Part shown: in pieces, positions 44,467 through 64,000 of the stretch
How the letters are laid out: every line of letters starts with the position of its first letter
Position numbering within the stretch: the stretch's first letter is position 1
NCBI GenBank assembly: GCA_013339895.1
Contig: JABACO010000006.1
Span: 4,760,711-4,824,710, forward strand
Direction: 5' to 3'
DNA: 64,000 nt
DNA from: Ephydatia muelleri
Lineage: Eukaryota > Porifera > Demospongiae > Spongillida > Spongillidae
The notes under the pieces: model-generated
The model's database searches: none
What the model was told of the DNA's origin: nothing
The model's input: the letters and a program-made list of their open reading frames with translations, nothing else
Translations under genes and position numbers: made by a program

Positions 44467-46009
44467 TAACCACAACTACGGGTCCACCGACAGCCGCATC
44501 ACGAGACGGCCCAACTTCGTGTTTATATTAACGGACGACCAGGAGCTGGTACCGGACGGGGTTACCCACGGCATGAGGTACACCGTCCCCATGATGCAGA
44601 CGTACGGTGCCACTCTGCAAAACTTCTTCACCAACACTCCCGTCTGCTGTCCCTCCCGTGCCACCTTGCACACGGGAAGGTACGCCCACCATTGGTTCGT
44701 CCCGCGCGACGACGCCTGCATGTACATGGACGTGGCCAACCAGTCCTTCGCCCAGGCCAGCATGGGGGTGGTGATGCAGGGCCACGGTTACACCACGGGT
44801 TGCTTCGGGAAGACGGTGAACCTGGAGTTAGGGACCCCGTACTGCAATAAAACTACGGCTTCCGCGCTTCCAGGATGGAATTCTTCCTTTGCACTGTGCA
44901 ACGAGTTAAGCTACATCGACAACGTGTGGAACGTCAACGGAACTATACAGAACACGATGGCCTACATGACCTCGGTGATCGGCAACGAAAGTCTCAGGTT
45001 CGTAGAGAGCAGCCTCCAAGCCGGCAGGCCGTTCTTTGCGTACATTGGGGTCCACGCCCCTCACTTAAGGTCCACGCCCGCCCCGTGGTACAAGGATGAG
45101 TTTCCCCACCTCACAGCTCCTCGTACCGAAAACTTCAACTTTAGAGGCTTTACGCACCACTACCTAGTAAGGAACCAGCCTCCGCTTTCGGATAAAACCG
45201 TGGCGGCCATAGACAGCCTGTACAGACACAGGCAACGCAGCCTCCTCTCAGTGGATGACATCATGGTGGAGGTCATCAAACTGTTAGAACACTATGACCA
45301 ACTAGACACCACCTATGTGATATGGACCAGCGACCACGGCTACCAGCTCGGTCAGTTCAGGCTGCCCATGGAGAAGTTCCAGCCCTACGAGCACGTCATT
45401 CGTGTCCCCTTTTTCATCAGGGGACCGGGCATCGTGCAGAACGCCAGCCTGTCCTTCATGGCCAGCATGGTGGACGTCCTGCCCACTATCGTCGAGCTAG
45501 CTAGGGGGGTGGAGGGTGGGGCTACTGCTGACCCCTCCTCCTCAATGGACGGACACTCCTTCGCGGGTGCACTCGTACGCGGCAGTTCTTCATTCAGAGA
45601 GAAACATCTCGTAGAGTACTGGAGTGTTCTCTCCTCTGACCTTTTGACCGATATGGGGAATCACCCCTCCGACAGCTTGGAGAATCACCCTTCTGACAGA
45701 TTCGAGAATTTCTCCCCCTCTAACCGCTTGCTCGATATGGAGAATAATACCTTTGTGGGCGTCCGGTTGCTCAATAACACCCATAACTACCTCTATGTGG
45801 AGTACTACGCTAACAGACATGAACAACTCTATGAGCATCCCGTAGAGTGCGAACTGTTTGACCTGAAGCTTGACCCCTGGCAGATGTGGAACCTCTGTGG
45901 TGTGCCCGAGGCCCAGGAGGGAGGACCCCTCAATACAGTCCTGAGGGAGCTCAGGGACCATCTCCACCTCCAGGTGAAGTGCTCTGGACAGCAGCTATGT
46001 GGATTGTGA
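44426..46009 (+). CDS. GNS: N-acetylglucosamine-6-sulfatase-like sulfatase (intronless)
   Basis: The open frame runs from 44426 to TGA at 46009, with the conserved domain starting RPNFVFILTDDQE near 44504. CCPSRATLHTGRY carries the sulfatase signature C-x-P-S-R, whose Cys is oxidised to formylglycine. TDD supplies metal ligands. GRPFFAYIGVHAPH, RSLLSVDDIM and TSDHGYQLGQFRLPMEK (metal/sulfate site) follow, then VPFFIRGPG. These motifs and their order match glucosamine-6-sulfatases, about the usual 550 residues once a signal peptide is added. Predicted reaction: hydrolysis of 6-O-sulfate from GlcNAc residues of sulfated glycans in lysosome or outside the cell. Many N-glycosylation sequons. Unlike its neighbours it has no intron and is GC-rich. 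Substrate specificity is inferred. Confidence 0.88.
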   Translation, partial: RAPACCQQIWRTANNHNYGSTDSRITRRPNFVFILTDDQELVPDGVTHGMRYTVPMMQTYGATLQNFFTNTPVCCPSRATLHTGRYAHHWFVPRDDACMYMDVANQSFAQASMGVVMQGHGYTTGCFGKTVNLELGTPYCNKTTASALPGWNSSFALCNELSYIDNVWNVNGTIQNTMAYMTSVIGNESLRFVESSLQAGRPFFAYIGVHAPHLRSTPAPWYKDEFPHLTAPRTENFNFRGFTHHYLVRNQPPLSDKTVAAIDSLYRHRQRSLLSVDDIMVEVIKLLEHYDQLDTTYVIWTSDHGYQLGQFRLPMEKFQPYEHVIRVPFFIRGPGIVQNASLSFMASMVDVLPTIVELARGVEGGATADPSSSMDGHSFAGALVRGSSSFREKHLVEYWSVLSSDLLTDMGNHPSDSLENHPSDRFENFSPSNRLLDMENNTFVGVRLLNNTHNYLYVEYYANRHEQLYEHPVECELFDLKLDPWQMWNLCGVPEAQEGGPLNTVLRELRDHLHLQVKCSGQQLCGL

Positions 46010-46840
46010 CCTCGCTGGATATTGTTGCACGCACGTATTATTTTTCATACATGGCCAGCAATTGACATCAGTTGTATGCTAGGTTAGGAATGGCTTTTGA
46101 ATTCTGGTTTCACAAATCAATTTTCCATGCACATTTATATACGATTTTTCATCTTTCCAAAACAACAGGAAATTAATTGACTTTAACAAGTTATTTTCTG
46201 AACACCACATGGTACCAGAGATAGTATATAGAGGGATTGGATATGAGCCCAATCAACAATAGGCTACATAACACTTGCAGAGGCTAACGATGTAAAATGG
46301 TATCATACAACTTAATTTTGTGCAGAAAGATTCAGATTACGTGTTGTGTAATAATGTATTGGAAAAAAAAAATCTTCGCATGAAAAAAAAATGTATTGAG
46401 GGGACACATCCATGTACATTACATGTAGCACTGTCCGTGTTAATTACTGGGATATCGCAGATAGTTTTTGCTGCGACTTTCCGCGTTAATGTTCTTCATA
46501 AACACTTTCCCTTGATATGCAACACATGTGCCATCCTCACAGTTGGTACAGCGCATCACTGTCTTGTCTTTTGATATGAACGAAGTGTTCGGAAGGTCAC
46601 TTGGATCATGCATGTTTTAATTTATTTTTATGAGTATAATAATGATACATTATCTTCCCTCTTGATAAAAGGATGTATTATTATTTATATTATAAGACAG
46701 CACACAAGCATCATACGAGCTCAGCTATCAAAACTAGCAGGCCAGCTGGATCAAGTGAGGATAGCCTGATTCCCTCATTAAAGTCAAGCTTAGTTTGCCA
46801 TACATCTTCTGCTTCCACTGGAGGCTGAGCCCACTGCTCA
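46010..46840. other. sulfatase downstream region
   Basis: No canonical AATAAA was found close after the stop. At 46229-46240 there is TAGAGGGATTGG, matching the P-like terminal repeat at 18006, but no partner end was found. Otherwise nothing recognised. Confidence 0.4.
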
Positions 46841-46985
46841 CCTCCAGCAGGTGCGCTGGAATGTTTCACGGGCCTTTTCTCCCCAACCACCATAATTTTC
46901 TACAACCAAGGGAATGCACTCACACTCAAAGTTCCTTACACTTCTGACTATTTCATCATTTAAAATTGGCATTAGATGTCCATGA
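46840..46985 (-). pseudogene. retroelement C-terminal domain fragment (copy d)
   Basis: Minus strand reads CECIPLVVENYGGWGEKARE, the same conserved segment as copies a-c (IPLVVETYG.WG..A). Very short and flanked by stops. Confidence 0.5.
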
Positions 46986-46989
46986 CAGA

Positions 46990-49970
46990 AGGCAGAGAAG
47001 GCTGAATACATGTATTACATTACAAATAAAATGATAAAAACACAATAGTTTTTCTGCAAAAAAATAACACCCCAAAATATTCTAGATACAATTGAGTAAC
47101 AGTGTTCATTATAATTGCTACATAGTTATATATTTAACTACCTAGGAACTCAGCTATATAATATGACGAACTTTTCTTACCAACTGGGACAAGTGTAAAA
47201 CACTTCATAAATCTTCTTGGACTGACAATCCTGTCACGTTTCATACTAGCTATAGGTGACCATAAAAAGGCCAGACATTTTGTCTGTTTCTCATGAATGA
47301 AATGTCATTCATATAGCATTTGCAAGCATATGGTCTTGTATCATGGTGTTTTTATAATTATCCTGTAGCTTGAGATGTACTTGAAAAAAGTCTTACAAAC
47401 TCCAAAGTATAAGGATGCAGTGCTGAATTTTCTTCCGAAACAAACTGCTTGCTTTTACAAGTGAATCAATTTCAGTACAACTATAATACGATAAAATGTC
47501 TATGTCTATCCATTTACAAAACACCTTCCATACTTGTCTATTTTAGGCAGTACATAAACTTTCACATCATATGTCACTTTACAGAAGTCCAAAAGTTGCT
47601 GATAGAAAACATCATCACATTGCATTTGCTAGATCAAAGTATTTTAATTGGCCACATTAATTGTCACATTTTCTTGATCGATTTTATTTTAAAATTCAAA
47701 CCTTTTTTCATGTTGCGTGGACAACATCAACTCTACTTGTTCAATACTGTGCTGCATGATTCATCTCTGTTTCTGTCACAGACTAACTTCATTACCATTA
47801 TCTGCAGTGTAAAGGATAAATGTAACACAAGCTTGTGTGTTCGTTTTATCCTTAACCTAAGGGTGGTTTGCTTGTTATTTAATTGCATGAATGATTTGGC
47901 CTCAAATCTGAATTTTTTTTTGGGTGGGTGGGCTTGGTGATGAATGGGTTTGCTGGTTGGGAGTGGAATGGGTTTGGTGGGTGTTTGTTGGGCAGGGAAT
48001 AATAAGTTATGGCATTGAGAAATCATATCAGTGTTCGCAATGAAGTTAGAGATGTCATTGGCAATCTGGTATCCATAGTTTACAAGGAAGTACTAGAACA
48101 GTAGAGCAAGAGGCAAATTATGCTAAAGGTTGTACTTTGCCCAGAACTCGGCTGGATATTTCACGCGGTGCATATCCAACAATTGCACCACCCTTCTTGA
48201 TGCAGACGGCACGTAGATCACAGGCTCCCTGCATACCTCTAGCTGTTTTGAATTATAGGGTTCCAAATAGCCTTGTAAATGTGATGCTCTCGTATGACAA
48301 TTTCTACGTACAACATATAGCCATTTGCCATGATAGTTTAGTTCTTTCTATCATATACTGGCGACACATAGTGCATCTTGAATCATTGCAATGTCTCAAG
48401 TTACCAATAGTAATATAAGCAGTAGCTAATTTACATCAGTATAAATTTTAATAACATTTTGTTGGGGGTAAGTAGGGTCACTTCAAATGCTGTTTATAAA
48501 TATCCAAAAATGAACGTTTACCATCCAATCCAGCAATGGTTGAAGTTGTAACATGCAGTTAAATGACCACAATACGATGCAATTACAATTGTTCAAAGAC
48601 TGATTCACAAGTCCATTAATTTATATCATGTTGTTAACTGACTTGATAATCAATTCTCTCCACGTTACTGTGTCCAATCAGAATTCAAATACCATGTGAT
48701 TAAAATTGTGCATACATCAGGAGCTGAAGTGAGCTAGTGATGAGTCTGAAATCAGCTCTGAAGGACACCGGTACACTGGAAACATTTTTCGTGTTTATAA
48801 AAAAAACAAAGCATAGAGAACTTTGTATTGCGGCAGTTACTGGGAAGAAGAAAATTCCATCAGTGTGGTGAAGTCAACATGTGCCAATACTCCAAATGTT
48901 GATGTCAGCTGTGAGTGCAAGGTGAGGTAGGGAAAGAACGATTAGTGGTTGGATGTGGTAAGCTATACATGTATAATATAAGGCTACAAGAAATTAACTT
49001 ATTCATGCTCTCTTTACTTTGAAGGCAATAAGTCTGATGTATGAACATGGAGAGCCAGGGGAGCAGGCTCCCATTTCAAGAGACAATGAAGATCAGAGTA
49101 ATCTACATGTACACGTATAGGATTTTGATTTACAATTGTTCAGATGCTGTGTGTGGGAAAGAAAACGAATCCTGAGTGGGCAGTGATTGCTCCAGGAGGG
49201 GCTTTTTTTATTTTACAGAGTGCTTGGTTTTCTAAAAACACTGCCGCAAACAGCGACGATTTTAATGAGTGTATTCGCGTCGTGTATAGCACTCAAGCAT
49301 AATTCACGTTGAACCCTGAGAATAAGAAGATCATTTAGAAAGAAAAGCGGGTTTGATATAAGATTTTGTTGTGATTTAGTCCCTTAGCAGTCAAGTAGAT
49401 GGATAGCTCGCATGCACAAACCGTAGGCTGATGGTAGGCTACACCGCCCACTTTGAACAGCAGAGCAGATCACGGAGTATAGGTGATAATTCGCTATTAT
49501 CTATAATAAAAATAAAGCCTGCCAATCTATTTTCAAGGTATCACCTGTGCATTGTGCGAACGAGAGCATCTTTGTATACTACAAATTTCTTCGCTGCCGG
49601 GCAACCAAACCAAACAATACGCGTCACATTTGCAAAAAAATAAAAAATAAAAATAAATAAACCCTGCTCCCAACGTCATAATGACGTTTTTTTTTTTCTT
49701 TTCCTTCCCAAAATGGCCACAACGTTTCCTAAGAAATTAAAATAAATAAAACAACAATGTTAGAACACCCATGTGAATTGAAGAATAACCCATGCACAGG
49801 AGTTTAAGTCCACTTTCTTATCATTGATAACGGCCGCCCCGCCTTCTTCGCCATATTGATACACATGGGCGGTGTTTGATGCTCACTATATATTCATTAT
49901 TGAACGTAATTATGCACCACAGTTCTACACGTACTGCGGCCGCAACTTCTCTAAACAGCACGTGGAGACC
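46990..49970. other. intergenic region upstream of the ATPase gene
   Basis: AT-rich. An unusually long open frame of 163 codons (47449-47940 plus) has biased Leu/Ile/Phe content and no recognisable motif; I do not call it a gene. The ATPase promoter should lie towards the right end. Confidence 0.35.
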
Positions 49971-49980
49971 GAGAAATGAA

Positions 49981-63599
<13,619 letters not shown>

Positions 63600-63739
63600 G
63601 TACGCAGGCAGGGATCTTATGTTTCACATGCTTGGTTTCATATGTAGTAACTACAGGCGTTATCGAGCACAAAACATGTTGATGCTATAGATCGTTAATG
63701 TATGTGTTTTGTGTGTCACACTTTGGACAGTGATTCATT

Positions 63740-63985
63740 ATCTTGCATTCCGAACCTAGCGCATACATTATTAAATTTCCGGTGCGCGCAATAGAAATGT
63801 AACGCATGTGTTGAAATGTGTGGCTAATTAAACATTCAGAGCCTTGCAACTCCATGACAGAGACTCTGATGCTCAGTGCGTAAGAAGCAATGTGTAGAGG
63901 ACATTTCAGACTTCTAGAATATCATTAAATTTGAAATCTTGAAAGAAAAAACATGCATTAGGTCCCTTTTCACAGAAACGATCCC
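63740..63985 (+). mobile_element. MITE copy 3 (left end degraded)
   Basis: Colinear with copy 1: 'gcgcaatagaaatgtaac', 'ttgaaatgtgtggctaatta', 'aagaagcaatgtgtagagga', and a right end TTTTCACAGAAACGATCCC. The left inverted end is barely recognisable. It sits in the ATPase intron after the exon at 63470. Confidence 0.75.
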
Positions 63986-64000
63986 ATAAACGTTTGTGTA

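Noticed and set aside
44519-44521. GTG 44519 as the sulfatase start
   Set aside because: The conserved RPNFV precedes it and nuclear genes rarely start at GTG; the frame is open further upstream and a signal peptide lies just before.
45590-45967. 125-codon minus frame inside the sulfatase
   Set aside because: Antisense shadow of a conserved coding exon.
47449-47940. 163-codon open frame in AT-rich DNA
   Set aside because: Composition is dominated by Leu/Ile/Phe/Asn, no motif is recognisable and no splice or promoter context supports it. Unusual length only.

Overview
This is eukaryotic, metazoan DNA, most likely from a sponge (demosponge). The genes have short phased introns with GT..AG ends. 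The gene set (an ankyrin-ROC-COR-Death protein, a secreted Ig/FN3-like protein, a captured TRIM-type RING/B-box fragment, a type IIC P-type ATPase) and the mobile elements (Merlin, P-like, gypsy, and a retroelement with a CPxC / LDPLGHH / IETYG domain) are what I would expect in early-branching animals. No search was run, so the taxon is inference.

Layout. 0-1.7 kb: 5' part of a secreted Ig/FN3-like gene on the minus strand, running off the left edge. 4.9-27.9 kb: one long minus-strand gene with at least five ankyrin-only exons, an ankyrin+P-loop exon, a 1.6 kb ROC/COR exon and a terminal Death-domain exon. The ankyrin exons carry recognisably duplicated intron flanks, and the large introns hold a MITE, a P-like transposon, retroelement debris, a gypsy remnant and a tyrosine-recombinase remnant. 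28.6-30.1 kb: a Merlin DNA transposon plus a stray terminal repeat. 30.9-37.2 kb: a decayed partial duplicate of the Na+/K+-ATPase gene found at 50-64 kb, split by a young, apparently intact 4.4 kb gypsy retrotransposon inserted in a CCCT microsatellite. 37.2-38.4 kb: a rearranged older gypsy remnant. 39.0-43.3 kb: a 4.3 kb near-perfect palindrome (two ~2 kb arms) whose 0.4 kb loop holds a TRIM gene fragment. 44.4-46.0 kb: a GC-rich, intronless glucosamine-6-sulfatase-like gene. 50.0-64 kb: an Na+/K+-ATPase alpha-type gene on the plus strand with 27 exons mapped here, missing only its last exons past the right edge. Its introns are full of micro- and minisatellites.

The genes have unrelated jobs: cell-surface recognition, Roco/Death signalling probably linked to innate immunity, lysosomal or secreted sulfate-ester hydrolysis, and cation transport. 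The unifying theme is structural: exon-cassette duplication, gene-fragment capture by a fold-back element, segmental duplication and dense tandem repeats. Several one-base indels in otherwise well conserved exons suggest either uncorrected long-read errors or early decay, so any pseudogene call based on one frameshift is tentative.
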